This document shows, piece by piece, positions 1-13,300 of a DNA stretch of 64,000 nt (within the stretch, counting starts at the first letter, position 1; each line of letters opens with the position of its first letter). Source of the stretch: Symbiodinium sp. CCMP2592 (lineage: Eukaryota > Sar > Dinophyceae > Suessiales > Symbiodiniaceae); the NCBI GenBank assembly GCA_905221615.1, contig CAJNDT010003380.1, positions 244,204 to 308,203 on the forward strand. Reading direction: 5' to 3'. The notes under the pieces are model-generated. The model saw only the letters and a program-made list of their open reading frames with translations. It ran no database searches and was not told where the DNA came from. A program made the translations under genes and the position numbers.

Positions 1-3000
1 AGGCAGATAGGTATTCGCTCGGGCCTAGAATCCAGTCAGGCACTTTTCCGAAACTTGCACACTTGTGTCCCGAGAGGGTGTCAACGAAAATGCAAGCCCA
101 GCCAGCATAAGCATCGACGTTGCCCGATGTCGGAGTAAAGGAGCCGTCCGTGTAGCAAAGAATGCCTGAGTGGCCATCTTGCACGGCCTGCTGTGTGGCT
201 CGGACAGCTCGGGCGTCAAGGTCAGTCTCTTGCCAGAAATCAGGATGATGAATGACTTCATGCCATGATGTGAGAGCAACAGAAGTGTGTCGCAATTGGA
301 AAAGCTGCTGCCACGTAAACCCAAGTGGAGTTTCTCCGAAGAAAACTCCTTGCCCGAGCACGGAACTGCTAGGCTGGGTGTGTTGAGGGATCTGCTCTTG
401 CAGATTGAGCGTAAGTCTGAATGGAGGGTCGCCCTGGTTTTCGACAAGGGTTTCGAGCAAAGTGGCGGCAAGAAAGAACGCCTCAGACGCGGGGTCTGCC
501 ACACATTCCTCCAACAGAGTGCGGAGGTCCTCTTTATCGGGGATATCGCTGCTGCACGCTGGAGTGGGCTCACAAGGTAGAAAGTCTTGAGAGTGACTAT
601 CATCCCCAAGGTGGGAGACCCAAGCACGTGCCGGTGTTGGAATCGGCCTGAAAATGGGAGGAGGTCTCCCAACAGACACACAATCTCCTCCTGCAAAGTA
701 ATGTGAGCCTCTCGAAGACTCTGGCAGAGGTGCACCTAGGTGCACTGCCTGAGCTGGCACAAGGAAGGTGCTCAGGAGTGTGGCAAGTATTAGGGTCTTA
801 CAACCTCCATTGCCTCCTCTACCAGTAGCAATAATGACAAAAGCTACCAAACGGGCAGCAGTGTTGAGTTGTACCGGCAGATGCAAGGAAGCGAAAAGTA
901 AAATCGCCCACACAAGGGAGCTCCCGCTGAGGAGGACAGGGGTGGTACTAAGGCTGCCCGAGGGAGGGCTGTCGGAATTCAAACCTTCGTCCCACGTGAC
1001 TACTCGACTCTGCGGCATTGATGCTGTAGCACAGACAACAGACTCTGTTGACTGTTCTCCGCTTGCTAAAGCCTCATTGGTTCCTGATCCCCCTGTGCCT
1101 GCATCGCCTGTCTGCCTGGTGTCCTGGGAGGCACTTTGCTGTATGGGCATAACATTAGGGAGGCTGGATGTGGCCCCGTCACCGGAGGAATCCGGAGGAG
1201 GCGCACTTGGTGGGGGCACCCAATGGTGAGGGTCCTGTGGCATTCCTTCAAAGAAGGACATTGGGAGGAATATGAGGAAAATGACTTCCCCATCCCAGAC
1301 CCGAACATCCGAATGTAGAACTGATGGAAAGGTGTTGGGCCTATACCAACACAGAACCCATCCGCTAGGGCATCTTCGAATGAACTGGTCCCAGAGACCC
1401 TCTGCACGAAGCCAACCGTCCTCAGAGGAGCGCCAAGAGACTCCTAGGAGCAATGGCCGGCAGTCCAAGAAGAAAGTAATCGGTCTAGCAGCTGAAGGTT
1501 GCTGGCGGGCGGATGGAAATGAGACCGCTATGACACCTTGGACTGTTTTGCCGAGGTGAGAGAAGTCAGAAATGGCCGGATCTGGAGCATGGATAGCCAG
1601 AGCGTTCAGGCTAACTCCAAAGTACCTTGCAATGTCTCTGCGAAGAGACAAGATTCGGCCCGGCTCAACGTGAAAAAGGAACGGCCGCTGATGAGACAGA
1701 ACCCAAGCAAAGTGCCTCTGATCGAGGTTTGGAGTCCAAGAGGGATTCCAGCCAGCAGCGGACTGTAGCATCTCCTCAAATGAGATCGTGGTGAAGTGGC
1801 CGCTGGCCGCAGCAAGGATGATGACAGCATCTCCGTGCGCAAAATCAACTAGCATACCATCTGGGAGGGCCCAAGGCAGGTCGTGGGCATATACCTGATG
1901 GCCTTGGTCAACAGGAAGGCCTGCCAACATGAGCAGGGTTTGGCGAGTTGCACGGTTTGGAGCCTGAGCCGAAAATATGTCACCGGCGGCTCGAGTGCTA
2001 TCAATCACAATGATGGCCCCATTGGGCTCCCAGATAGGCATGGCGAGTACGATTCCAACCCCGTCTTGAGATTGAGGAGAGACCGACAAAATGCGGGGAA
2101 GCTGGAAACAAGGAGTCGGTTCCCGAGCAGCATTCACCAGGTGCATGACCTCCCTCGGCGACACACCAGACCTAAACCTAACCCTTACAATTTCAGGAGA
2201 GAATGCAGGCCCAACCACGACGAAGATTCCGTCGATGAACTCAGGGATCTCATCGCTCGTTGCGGGTCTACCTTCAGAGGCAGAAACCTGTGGGGTGTTG
2301 AACCTTTCTTCTACAGGGGAATCTCCAGATTGCATCGCTTGATCATGTGGATGAGCTCCTTGGGTCTCGGAAGCATGCTGCTGAGCAGGAGGTGCATCAG
2401 AGGAAGCGGGCACAGGGGAAGCACTGTCTGGTGAAGCCCTGGGAAGAAAATCGATATCAAGGTCGGCAAGGTCTAGTCGGCGCAAGACGATGGCAATCAC
2501 CTGTCCTGGTTGCACATGCAGGTACTCTGTGTCTTCAGGGATGCCCAGAAGCACGGGTTTCCAGCCTGACGGAACGTAGCTTGTATGGGTCGCGCACAAG
2601 GCGGCATAGGTCACACGTGACTGAGTCACCCGCACAGCAGTCCAACCTGCATGTAAGGCCCTACCGTCGATCAGGATATCAAACCAATCACTGGGAAGAG
2701 GCCCAAAATCATCGACAGCCAAAACAGTACGACAAGTTAAACCCCTAAGTGCCACATTAGGGATGCGAGGTGCTGCAGGAAACAACCTGAGTCGCCTTCG
2801 ATCTGTGCCTACACATGCAGCGATGTGGATCCTGTAATCAGTGGGTCGATGGGGGTCAGCGATAAAAAGGATGTGCTCATGGGCTGTGGCAAGGCAGTAT
2901 GCAGGAGAGTCTTCAACCACTGGTACCGTGGAGTGGATGCTCCATGAGAACCTGGACATGAGCATCTGCGCCAAAGAGAAAGTAGGCTCCCTGACGGTGT

Positions 3001-4124
3001 GCTGTGGGGCAATGGTGACAGTAAGTCCGGTGTGGACATGGTGCTGTCCTTCACGCGAGAGAGGGAACTGAGAGTCCCCCAGGAAGACCTCAACCCCAAG
3101 ATTAGGTCGTACATCAGCAAGATCAAGCAGGCTGTCAAGCGTCACATAGGCAGGGGATATTGCTGCAAAGACCCGGTGGTCCAGCTTGGAAGTGTCTACA
3201 CACAGAACACAACCATGTGTTGCCCAAAGTGGCAAAGCCAGGAAAAACCCTGAACCCGGACAGGGCTGGGGGTGTGCCGGCACCAAGAGAGGAAAGCGCA
3301 CAGCGTCATCTTGTGCGCGGGCATTGCTTACAGCCGCCTCAGTCTCTTGAATGGTGGCAGGAAGCCGGACGGCAGTCAGGAGTCGCTCGAGTGTGTAGCC
3401 TGGTGCCGCAACTGCAAAATGGACCCGGCGCACTGAGTCATCATCCTCAGACGAGTCTGAGACAGACTCACCTTCACTGGCGATATGCTGCGCATCGTGA
3501 GCCGGCAGGTATCGCCATGGCATGCCTAGTCTGGGTGCCGCATAGCGCAATGCGGCCAAAGAAGCCCGGTCTGATTCGCTGTTAGTGGTTGGTTCTGCCA
3601 ACCACTTGCAGTAACGGACGCCGAAAGAAGCTAGGGCCACAACGAGAGCGGCGGGCAAGATGTGCAGGTTATGCCTGTCGGATGAAAGGGGCGTGGCAGA
3701 CGCGGCTGCAGCCAAAGGCAGGCCCAAAGTAAGGATCAAAATGCCCAAAACCTCTAGTGCGGGGTGGCCAAGTCGAGGGTGAAAAGGGCACATAGTGTTC
3801 TTCCTTCGGATGGGACTGGAAGTAGCACTGGACAGGCTAGCAACATGCTTCCAAACGCAGGAACTGGCTCCACATGGAGGTGGAGTGCGGCTTCGAGAGC
3901 GAGAACGCGCGTCAGCGGCAGGACTTCCTCTGATGCGGTTCCGAGGTCCAATGCGAGGGGGAGTGGGGGGAGACGAGGAAGAGGAGCTGGATTCTTCCTC
4001 TTCATCATCCTCCTCCCCGTCAGGGATATCTGCAGAATCAATGTCAGGAGTGACAGGGTCTGCCAGGGCATCGTGGTAATACTCAATTGTAATCACACAG
4101 CCAGGATGAATCTGTATCCCTGTT
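1..4124 (-). CDS. LINE ORF2, 3' half: PQP modules, membrane segments, RNase H start (runs off the window)
   Basis: The minus-strand frame is open from 4135 to base 1 (about 1,375 codons) with no stop; it is easily missed because it ends at the window edge. In order: the tail of a module (HPGCVITIEYY), an acidic/serine stretch, an SR-rich patch (SRSRSRTPPP), hydrophobic segments near 3760-3720 and 3660-3610, a module with LVPAHPQP near 3270, a second with VSPQSQ near 2065, more hydrophobic segments near 940-740, then RNase H with CYTDGSF near 145-160. The stretch LEECVADPASEAFFLAATLL near 500-435 matches LEECLQHDVRPMFLASTLV of the plus-strand LINE. The frame enters directly from the insert junction, so it has no start codon of its own. 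Confidence 0.85.
4121..4124. repeat. Target-site duplication TGTT, left copy
   Basis: TGTT abuts the left inverted repeat and recurs at 26536-26539 directly after the right one. One copy is needed to restore the LINE reading frame. Confidence 0.65.
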
Positions 4125-4144
4125 CTGTGGTGTTGTTAACGGTC
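4125..4144 (+). repeat. Left terminal inverted repeat of the 22.4-kb insert
   Basis: CTGTGGTGTTGTTAACGGTC. The reverse complement of 26516-26535 is CTGGGGTGTTGTTAGTGGTC, a 17 of 20 match. Weaker similarity continues inward for about 14 bases. Confidence 0.7.
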
Positions 4145-4658
4145 TGCCGGTCTGGTTGTTGTTGTGCTACTCGAAGATGATATGTTCATAAGTCGTCCGA
4201 GCTTTGGTGCGAGGTAGATTGAAGTACATGTTGTAGCATACGTCCATGACTCGATCTGTTTATCAGTTGCGCTTTGTTCCCGCGCACAGCCATAGACTTT
4301 GATGCGAAGTATAATCAATAATCCGAAGTCTTCCCGCGCATAGCCCCCGCGCATAGTATAATCGATTCTTTTCTCACTTGCGCTGTGATCCCGCGCGCAG
4401 TCCCGCACCATTCCATTCGAGGATATGCCCAATCTCCTGAGGGAAAATTACATTTGGGAATTAATTTAAGCTCACCACTTAAAGACACTTAATAGACTAT
4501 CCCAGCCTCGATAATGCATGTCGAAACGGTAATCGGCCATGCATTTCCCAGGGCTGCTCCTTTCTGACTTTCAGAAAGAAATAGCCACTTGGTCCCAGTT
4601 GGCCAGCCTTGGCACCTAGCCAACTCCTTAGTTCGAATGATTAAATGACGAGAGAGAC

Positions 4659-4660
<2 letters not shown>

Positions 4661-4697
<37 letters not shown>
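4661..4697. repeat. (GA)n microsatellite
   Basis: About 18 uninterrupted GA units. The surrounding 4145-5300 shows no other convincing feature. Confidence 0.95.
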
Positions 4698-4700
<3 letters not shown>

Positions 4701-5369
4701 TTCGCTCTTGATTCAGGCCTGGCCTTTGTCGAAAGAAACCTCGCTTTGGATGTAATCCAATAAGAACGACTCGCACCACGGGATCGCGTCATCGTCGGGA
4801 GCCTGGGTCGCTAAGTATACTAAGATAAAGTATTTGATAGCATTTAAGAAGCACAACTGAAACTTATTCAGACTAGCATCTTGTCAAGCACCGGCTTCAA
4901 GCGAAACTTTCGGCTGGTGCCCGTATCAATAACCCTGGGCCGGGAGTCAACGATATTAGGCAGCAGTGCTTCACATATGAAACCCTGGATTGAATACTAG
5001 CGGACTTCGGAATTGAGCTCCACACCATGGCTCGGCATCGTCATGGCCATACTTCAGTAAATATTTCACACCAGCTTTCAAATTTCCTTTGGCTGTTTTC
5101 GTCGTCGGAATCTCCGGCTTGTGCCGGCAACATCTCCTGACTGTATGATATACAAGTGGTCAGACATGTTACAAATGCATAGCTCCACAGCAGAACCTCG
5201 ACAGCACCGACGACAGAAGTGTCTTTGTAGCACATGGTTTCGGGAAGCGAAATTTCCCTTAGTCACCATCACACTTTCCACAGAACAAATCAGACTCACA
5301 GCTGAAGCCTGTGGGTTTAGCCCACTCGGCTGCTACCCCCAATAAAGTGTTGAGCGAGGCACTCGATGC

Positions 5370-6896
5370 CAAACGTGTTTTATAGCCCACCAACCATAAG
5401 CGACGTCGTCGTTGAGGAAGATCAAAGTCCAGGGCATCCAGCACCTGAGAAAGTGCTAGACTTGAATATCCATTGAGCAGCCTTGCTGAATCCCTGGCCT
5501 TGAACCTGACAGTATACAAGCCATTGCATTTCAACCTTGGCCAGTCAGGGTTGCCTACCATTGAAAATTGCCAAGTGGTGCCACTCTCTCAACTTTAAGC
5601 CCCATGCTGAGCACAACACTTCGCAAAAATTTGATTGAAGAAGCTGCGGTGTTTCTTCGAAAGGATCCGCGGCACTGTTTCAAGGATAAAGGCATCCGGT
5701 GTCATTGCTCGGATATTTCCACAAGCCTTGGATTGGAGAGCCTTATGTTATGTTTTAGGGTTTAGGATTTGTGGGCTGGGCACATAGACACGTGAAGCTC
5801 CATCCTGCCTTCAAGAAGAGGCGTCCCCTGGGATCAAAGCGACCTTTGCCCCTTCCGCTTTGTGCAAAGGGTTGGCATGGCACACCGGCACCATATAAGT
5901 GGATATGCTTTTGCAAGCCTCGGTGTATGAATAAAAAACAAACGGCACATGCTCTGCACTGTGGTAGCAATCATCATACACACACACATTTATTATTTCA
6001 CGCGCACACACACACACATACAGACACTCAAACACACACACACACACACACACACTTACACACACTTATTCAAAAGGGTTTCGGGGGCTTGATGTAGGAA
6101 CCTGATTCAGAAGCCGTGGGTCTCGATCAGGGTTTTGTGCTTGAGTCCGAATATATTGGGATTATGGGGCCAGGTTTTCTTTAATCAGGTTCCTGCAGTA
6201 AGGGTTTCAAAGTCCAAGCGACTCGAATTTGCCGCTTCCCCTTCGCCACTGGTAGAACCCCCAGAACAACTGTTGTACAATCCTATGAAACTCTCACAAA
6301 GCTCCACAGACAACCTGTAAACCTGTACATTCTGACCCACATCACCATCTTACATCCCGAAACCTTGAATTAAACCCTTAGCCTTAAGCCCCTAAACCCT
6401 ACATCCTATTTCCGAAGTCCTGGATTCTAAACCGTCAGCCGAAGCATTGACTTAAAACGACTGGCCATGGCCCTTGTCTCTGCAAAGACCTGCGGACCAG
6501 CGGCTGATCGGTCGCTGAGCATCATCAGATAAAATCTCAGGAGAATATAGATTCCCAATGCGATTTCGCAAGATCTTGTTGCTCTCGGATGCATATACCA
6601 ATTTGTGTCGTAGTCCCGCCAACCTGAGATGAGACCATATGCTTCAGAGCATTTACAGCTGCAGCCAGTAGGTACCACGACTAACCCTAATTAACTTAAT
6701 AATGTAATAGTAATTATAAGGTGTAACAATTTAAGTTACACCTTATAATTACTATTACATTATTAAGTTATTAAACCCATAAGTTTATATCCCAAACCAT
6801 AAGTTTATATCCCGAACCCTAAAGTGCAACATGCCACTTGCAGCTGACACTCAGGGGCTCTAGTCCAGCAAAGTCCGAAGCCAGATGTAGAAGCAT
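5370..6896 (-). CDS. C5-cytosine DNA methyltransferase, spliced
   Basis: Transfers a methyl group from SAM to cytosine in DNA. Exons worked out by hand, minus strand: 6859-6896 (motif I-like SDFAGLE, possible start ATG at 6896), 6490-6623 (motif II/III-like LVYASESNKILRNRIGN, then SPEILSDD), 5809-5918 (motif IV GAGVPCQPFAQSGRGKG, holding the catalytic Cys in PCQ, followed by DPRGRLF), about 5590-5726 (motif VI-like PDAFILETVP, with ENV read as ETV but the key Glu kept), and 5370-5444 (motif VIII LDFDLPQRRRRLWLVGYK, the QxRxR signature). Motif order is canonical. Phases agree across the first four exons; the join from the motif VI exon to 5444 is unsettled. Donors are GC at 6858, GT at 6489 and GC at 5808, and every acceptor is AG|G. 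I do not see a clear target-recognition domain or motifs IX-X; coding may continue to about 5040. The catalytic core is therefore present, activity uncertain. Confidence 0.75.
5977..6066. repeat. Interrupted (CA)n microsatellite in a methyltransferase intron
   Basis: Runs of CA separated by short interruptions, between the motif IV exon and the motif II/III exon. Confidence 0.9.
6692..6770. repeat. Perfect 36-bp foldback (hairpin) repeat
   Basis: The arms 6692-6727 and 6735-6770 are exact reverse complements around the 7-base loop AATTTAA. It is AT-rich, lies in a methyltransferase intron, and its exact pairing suggests a young MITE-like insertion. Confidence 0.9.
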
Positions 6897-7199
6897 TGTT
6901 TTGACAGGCGGTAAGACTTAAGATCAAAGCTAGACTGGATCTGCGAGTTGGTTTTTTGAGGTTTAGGATCTAGCCTAGGGGATGGGCTTACGGTTCACTG
7001 GCAGGGTTTTCTTTGTATCTTGAAGCTCATCGATTGAAGACTTGACTTCATCCGACTACAAACTGAATTAACAATGGAGTTTCCTTTTACCTCCAGGTTT
7101 GAGCACATGCAATCAGAATAGATGTGAACAGCCACTGCACGAAGCGACAAGTTCAGGCAATACACAAGCACACACATCAGACTTTCCGCAAGCTCCGGT

Positions 7200-7336
7200 C
7201 TTTCTGAGTAATGCTTTCCAGTGCTTCAGACTCAGCGGCCCAAAATTGGACTATCAGGCATCGCTATGCTATGACATACGACCTAAATTAGCCGAGGCCC
7301 TCGAACATTATTACAAGCCCGATGCTCTCAGATAGC
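7200..7336 (+). pseudogene. Possible stray methyltransferase exon on the plus strand
   Basis: The plus-strand reading around 7220-7330 gives LCYDIRPKLAEALEHYYKPD, which resembles the motif II-III region of C5 methyltransferases (an acidic residue after a short strand, then a basic/leucine stretch and a proline). No PCQ motif follows downstream on this strand, so it would be an isolated exon remnant or chance resemblance. Confidence 0.25.
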
Positions 7337-7366
7337 CCTGGCCACTGCAGCACCAAACAAGGCTGT

Positions 7367-10300
7367 TCACTTCAGCTTCAAGAGACTCTGTGCCAGCGCC
7401 GACGGCTTGGCTTTTGCTTTCTTCTTGGCCTACTTAGGTTTAATAAAGGGGAATTCAACTTCGGGTTTAAAGGCGTTTAGGGTTTATAGCTCCCCGTGCC
7501 TGTGCCTTTGGCTGTCCACGGCCGCGTCCGCGGCCTCCCCGACCCCGGCCACCTTTTCCTCGGCCTTTGCCCTTCTTAATCGTCGGAGCCTGCAATGGCA
7601 AGTCACATAGGTTTAGGTGTGATTAAAAGATTAATGGGTTGGAGTTTAGAGTCAATAAGTCCTCTTCATCATCTTCTTCGGACTCTTCGTCCATGTCTTC
7701 GTCCTCCTCATCATCATCCTCTCCTTCGTCGTTGTCATCCTCTTCCTGGTCCGCTGCCTCTTCCGCCTCCACTTCATCATCGTCCTCACCTTCCTCATCT
7801 TCTTCCGCTTTCTTTTTTTTCGAAGAGGATGACTTCGGCTTTGCAGCCTAGGCTGCAGCAGTAAAGGCCAAAGCCACGGTTTCTTTTCAAGGGTTAAGGG
7901 TTAAATGTCAAGGCTAAGTTATTTTTTAGAGCCCCTTTAAACCTGAAAGCCCCTAAGACGCTTCATCCGAGAACACCCCCCAAGCCCTTGGTCCTGGACA
8001 ACCAATGCAACACTTTAAAACTCAAATTAAAATTTCCAATCCTACATCATCAGAAGCCAACTAGTTTTGCAGTAAAGGCACCGCTTTGCGCTTCTTTCCC
8101 AAGAGCTGAACCAGCCCGGCCTCATAAAGCGGAGAATCCGCCTTTTGAAACTCCCTGAAAACTTGACTTTCAAGTCGTCGATACAATCCTTCTTTGTGAG
8201 CATCATTGAATGTGATGCCCACGAGCTCGGCCCTCCGCTTGATGGCCAGCATACACGTCTTCCCGTCACCGACAGACAAGTCCAGCATGTGATGGATGTT
8301 GTAGGCATGGAAGAACTCTTCAACCTCGATTCATCGAAACTCTACCCCGAAAACCACCGAAGCCCCTAAACCTTTAAACCCCTATAAAACCTGAAGCCTT
8401 AAAGCTTTCAACTCGAGGTTTACAACATCGACGTGACCCCGTGCCTTTGTTTCATCGGCTCTGAATCCAGGCATAGTGAGAGGTTGGATTCAGGGTTTAG
8501 GGGTTCTGGGTTTGAATGTTTATGGGTTATTTATTTAGATTATTCAGATTCACGGATTTGGGATTTTGAGGCTTCGGCCTGACTCTCAAAGAGGTTTTGG
8601 GTTTCTGGGGTTCAGTAGTCTAGGTTTAAAGTTTTGAGGCTTGGAACCAGAAGCTATACCGAGGAGACCCGAAACCTCTCTCAACCCAGAAACTTTCGAG
8701 ATTGAAACTTAAATCCCAAACTATTGCAATTCCATAACCCATCGTTTTAAAAGGGTTCTACAACCCTATTTACAATATTCATGGGATTCACAACGTAGGG
8801 TTTAGCAGCTCCGAGCCCAAGTGGCCCAACTTTAGGGTTAATAGTGTCCAGGGTTATTTAACATTAAGCCCAAGTCTTGATTGCAAGCAAGGAACGGCCG
8901 TCTCCGGGAGAGCATGGTAGGTCATTGGTTCTTTGTCACCGTCTTGGCGGCGTCCTGGTTTGTAGAGTTCAGGGCTTTTGGTTGTGTGGTTTCAATAAAA
9001 TTGTGGTTGCTAGTTGTTGAGCGGGCTGTGGGGCCTTTGTTTTCAGGGTTTTAGTGCTTAGTAGAATATTTGCAACTCATCCTGCAGCTGCATCCTCCTC
9101 GGGTTCATTTTTTCCTCCCACACGGACCATCTGGGATCCATAGATTCTTTTCTTTTCGGCGAAGGTCAAGACCCAAGTTTCATCTTCGTCCTGATGACAG
9201 CACGAATCAACTAAACTTAAATTGGGCTTGACTATACTGTTAAATTAAACTATGGTTTGTCCTCCCACGATGGTGCTTGGATGGGTCCGACGATCTCTCC
9301 GCGTGTTGTGCAGTTGTAGTGGCATCTGTCGCGATATGGAGCCTGCGCCCCGTCATCGCTGGTCACGACGTAGACCCGCTCAGCGTTATAAACGTGATGT
9401 CCACGATCACGTTTCCTGCGGCTCCTCAGGCTGGGCTCTGCGACATGGAGCATGAGGGTAGTCTTGTTTTTGGCGACAGTCTCGCCCTCGCCCCCCTTGA
9501 TGGAGCCGAGCATTGCGGACTGCACACCTGATGGTTGCGGATGAAGAAATATTTAAAGTCGTCCTAAAAATAATCATCCCAGCTAGTAGAGCCAGCAATC
9601 AAAGGGTTTGGTAGGCGGTGATCAAGCCGAACTGACAATGCTTCGATGTCCATCGGAACTGACAATGCTTCGATGCCCATCCGAACTGACGATGCTTCGC
9701 TGTCCATTCCAACTGACAATGCTTCGTAGTCCGCTCCAACTGACAATGCTTCGATGTCCGTTCCAACTGACAATGCTTCGATGTCCGGCCGCAGTGGGCA
9801 ATGGATGTCGGGTCCAATGGACAATGATCGTTGATTGCTGATGATGATTTCATTTCAGGGTAGGGTTTGGGTTTAGGGTGGCTTAGGAACTAAAGAGCTT
9901 CATTATAGTTTAAATTTAAGGCTCAACTTACTTTAATCCCCCACAGACAGGCAACCTTCTCTTCCTCCATCCAGCATTAGGATCACATCTGACGCCGGCA
10001 AGCATCCCTCTGGCGTCAGTCGGCAAGCCAAGGCTGACTGCATCAGCTTCGGCAATCTCCCTTCTCTCAAAGGAGGCATGCGCACACTGGGTTGCGTAGC
10101 CGCTTCTCCACTCAACTTTGAGTCCTGGGATTAAATCAAGCGAACCCTGCTGAAATTTAGGATTCTTTCCCATACCGTCCCGACACCCGAAGCAACTCCT
10201 AACTGCAGCAGGGGTTCGAAGTAGATGGCGACAGACTTGTTGAAGATGATCCTCGTTTAGTATGCAGTTGGCGTCCATTGGAAATGGTTATTTGATTCAG

Positions 10301-13300
10301 GGATTCAATTCGGATAGCAATAATAATAAGTTGCAGTCGGGTATCTGATCTTGCAGGTGCGAGACCTCTCCCTTCCATTCCGGGACTTTGGTTGCTCGAA
10401 GGGCCTTTGTCATTCCCTTGATATTCACATCCTCGTTCACAAGGTACACGTGGGTGCGGACCATCTTCATTGCCTTCTCCTTGAACCTGAGTTTGCAGAA
10501 TTGAGGTCTATGGTTTCAGACTTTCAGGGTTTTTTTAAGGTCTGGGGCTCTGGGGTTTCATACCAGGAACCTGTCGGCCTTTAAAAACCATGTAAGAGCA
10601 CATCATCGGGGAATCAAAACCGCCTCAATTTTAAGCCCCAGCCCCTAAACCTAAACATTCTGGGTTAATAAGTATTATGCCTAATTTTCTTTTCGGCTTT
10701 AGGGTTTAGGGGGCCTAGGGCTTGAGGGTTTAGGGTGCAGGGTTTTGAGTTTTAGGGTCTAGGCCTAAGCTTTTATAGGATTTAAAGTGAATAGGGTTTC
10801 ATGTCGAGCAGCACGAGCAGCTTCCTGGTGGCATCATCGTCCAATTTCGGAGGGGCTTTATTCTTGCCTTCGCCAGGCACTTCCACCTGCAACAGAAGAA
10901 AAGTCATTGTCAAAGACTAAGTTGAATACTCCCAACTTGAAATGATAAGCTCGCAGTGCCCCTTTTCTCATAGCAAAGCCAAGCTCGAAGGAATTATCAA
11001 AATCGACCTTCTATCTAAGGCACCCAGGATTTCACTTCTTCGCTGGCTTCTTCGCGACCTTGCCTTTGGCATTTTCGGTGACTTTGATGCCAGTTTTTTT
11101 TGCTTGGATTCGCAGCTTATCACGTGACTTGATGTTGTCCTTGCCCTTCTTTTTGTCCCTGGTCTTGTCTCCCCTGCCCCGACGGATCTTATCATGGGAA
11201 CCGCTGGCCAGCTCAACATCGGCAGACTCCGCAGAGGAAGAAGGGCTATCATGGGGTCGCGGGACATCCGCGGGTCCAAGGTACTCATACTCGGGTCTCT
11301 TTGGCTTGGGCTTTGGAGGATTTGCCGGAGGATGGCCCGGCGGATGCCGCGGAGGGTTGCCTGGCTCTTCGGGAGGTTTCACCTGCTGCTTGACATTCTC
11401 CACATAAACGGTCAGGAATTCGGGATGCTCATCCCGAAACTTGAAAGTCACGCACCAGCCCGGCGGGATCTTTTCCATGGCTGCCTACGATGAAATCAGT
11501 CGGTCTACCCTATCAATTTCGGGTTCTGGGCTTGAGCAGGTAAAGCCTTGCTAGACATATTATCTGGGACATCTCAAGAATCTTGCCATTCAGGGCAGCC
11601 AGAACTTACACACCCAGTCATCCAAAGACATTGCAAAGTATCCCTCGCTGGCCTTAAGGTGGGCGTGTTTCTCCGCTTCTTCATCCTTCGGCTTCTCTTC
11701 TGTGGCATCATCTGCGAGGTTTTTCTCCATCTCCTGCAGCTCGCCTGCGGCCTGAACTTAGGGGTTTTATAATTATGGGCCCCTTAAATACTTGAGAGGG
11801 TGGGGCTTTGAACCGTCTTCAGGTCCGTTTAAAAGGGTGGGGTTTAGTTTAGGGTTTCGGGTTCAGAAGCTTAGTGGGTTGTCTAAAGTTGTCATACCAA
11901 TATTCGGCAGTCGAGCCTTCTTGCGCTGCTTCTCTTCATCTTCAAAGAGCCTGAGAGTTTATACATATTTTAAATTTGTAGGGATTTAGTTTGCATACAC
12001 GACAAAGGCCAGGTTGTGACTAAGCGTGCAACTCCAAGGCTTCTTGCACCACCTTGTCGATGTCTGCATGATCGGGCCAGTCTGGGGCCTCATGTTACTG
12101 CAAAGGCTATTTTAAACTCTCTAGCCCTCAGCAAAGGACCGGCCTGCTTTCTGTTCTTGAGCAACTGCTTGTAAACAGCAAGGTACGTCTCATTGAAGCA
12201 GCAGTTCTGCGGGGTTGCATGTATCATCGTATGAAACTAACAACTTAGATACACGTTTAGGGGTTTTAGGGTTTAGGGGCGTGAGATTTTGGGGGTTTTA
12301 GGGTTTATGGGTGTTGGGTTTTAAAGGTTTCAGGTTTAGGTGTTTTATAGGGGTTTAACTTTACAGGGTTTAGGAGTTTTGAGGTTTAGGGGTTAGTTCC
12401 ATCGAAGTACAACCCCACTCAGTCCTCGACATGGTCGAAGAAGTGCAGTGCGGACTTGGGCCAGCCTAGGTGCAATAGTGATGCACGACTTCAAATTCAA
12501 ATGCGGACGTGTATGCATAGGCATAGTCCCCCACTGGCTTTCCATGTCAAGTCAACTTTGTCGTCGTTGGCACCACAGTGCCTGTGAGACCAGGTTATCA
12601 TTCAAGAAGGACATTTAAATTGACATTCGGAGTTTCCCAACCCATTCCTGCGATAGGAGTCATGGGACTCGAAGACCTCCATCATCTTGTTTTTGACAGC
12701 CGAATCCCACTGCATCTTCCTAAGTCGTAGCTGGGCTAGTGGAAGCAAACACACACACACACACTGTGTCGTGCAGTCAAGACACGAGCAGCACTGCGTG
12801 AGCAGAAGGTTCTTCAGCTCCAACATGCCGATCATCATCACGGCCGTGCCACCCGGCCAGGAAGAACCCTCGAGGGCTCTCTTGACAAGATATTCGGGCT
12901 TCAGCCAACCATAGAAGTACCCATCCCACCTCGGAATAGATACTTGTCTAGCGCGGGTTGGCTCAGCAAGCATGCTTAAATTTATCGAGCAGCATGGCAT
13001 TGAACACCCAGCGAATGCCCTCTTGCGTTTTCCCTTTGCTCACAAGAATTTGGAGCTTGGAATAATCGTTGAATGGACTTCCGGAGTGTTCATCTGCTTG
13101 CAGCAGCAGGTTGGAGAGCTGGGCATCACGGAGCACCTGGGCATACTTGTTGTTTAGGTTTAGGCTTTTTTTTGGTTGAGGGTGTAGGGTTTAAGGGTTG
13201 AGGGTTTAGGGGTTAAGGGGTTCAGGATTTAAGGGTTTAGGGTGCGACCAGATTGTTTATATTTAGAATCACTACTAAAAGGCGACTTAGGGCATGGTTT

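Noticed and set aside
9564..9853. Minus-strand ORFs of repeated ALSVGMDIE-like peptides
   Set aside because: Produced by the 27-bp minisatellite, which lies between two phase-matched exons.
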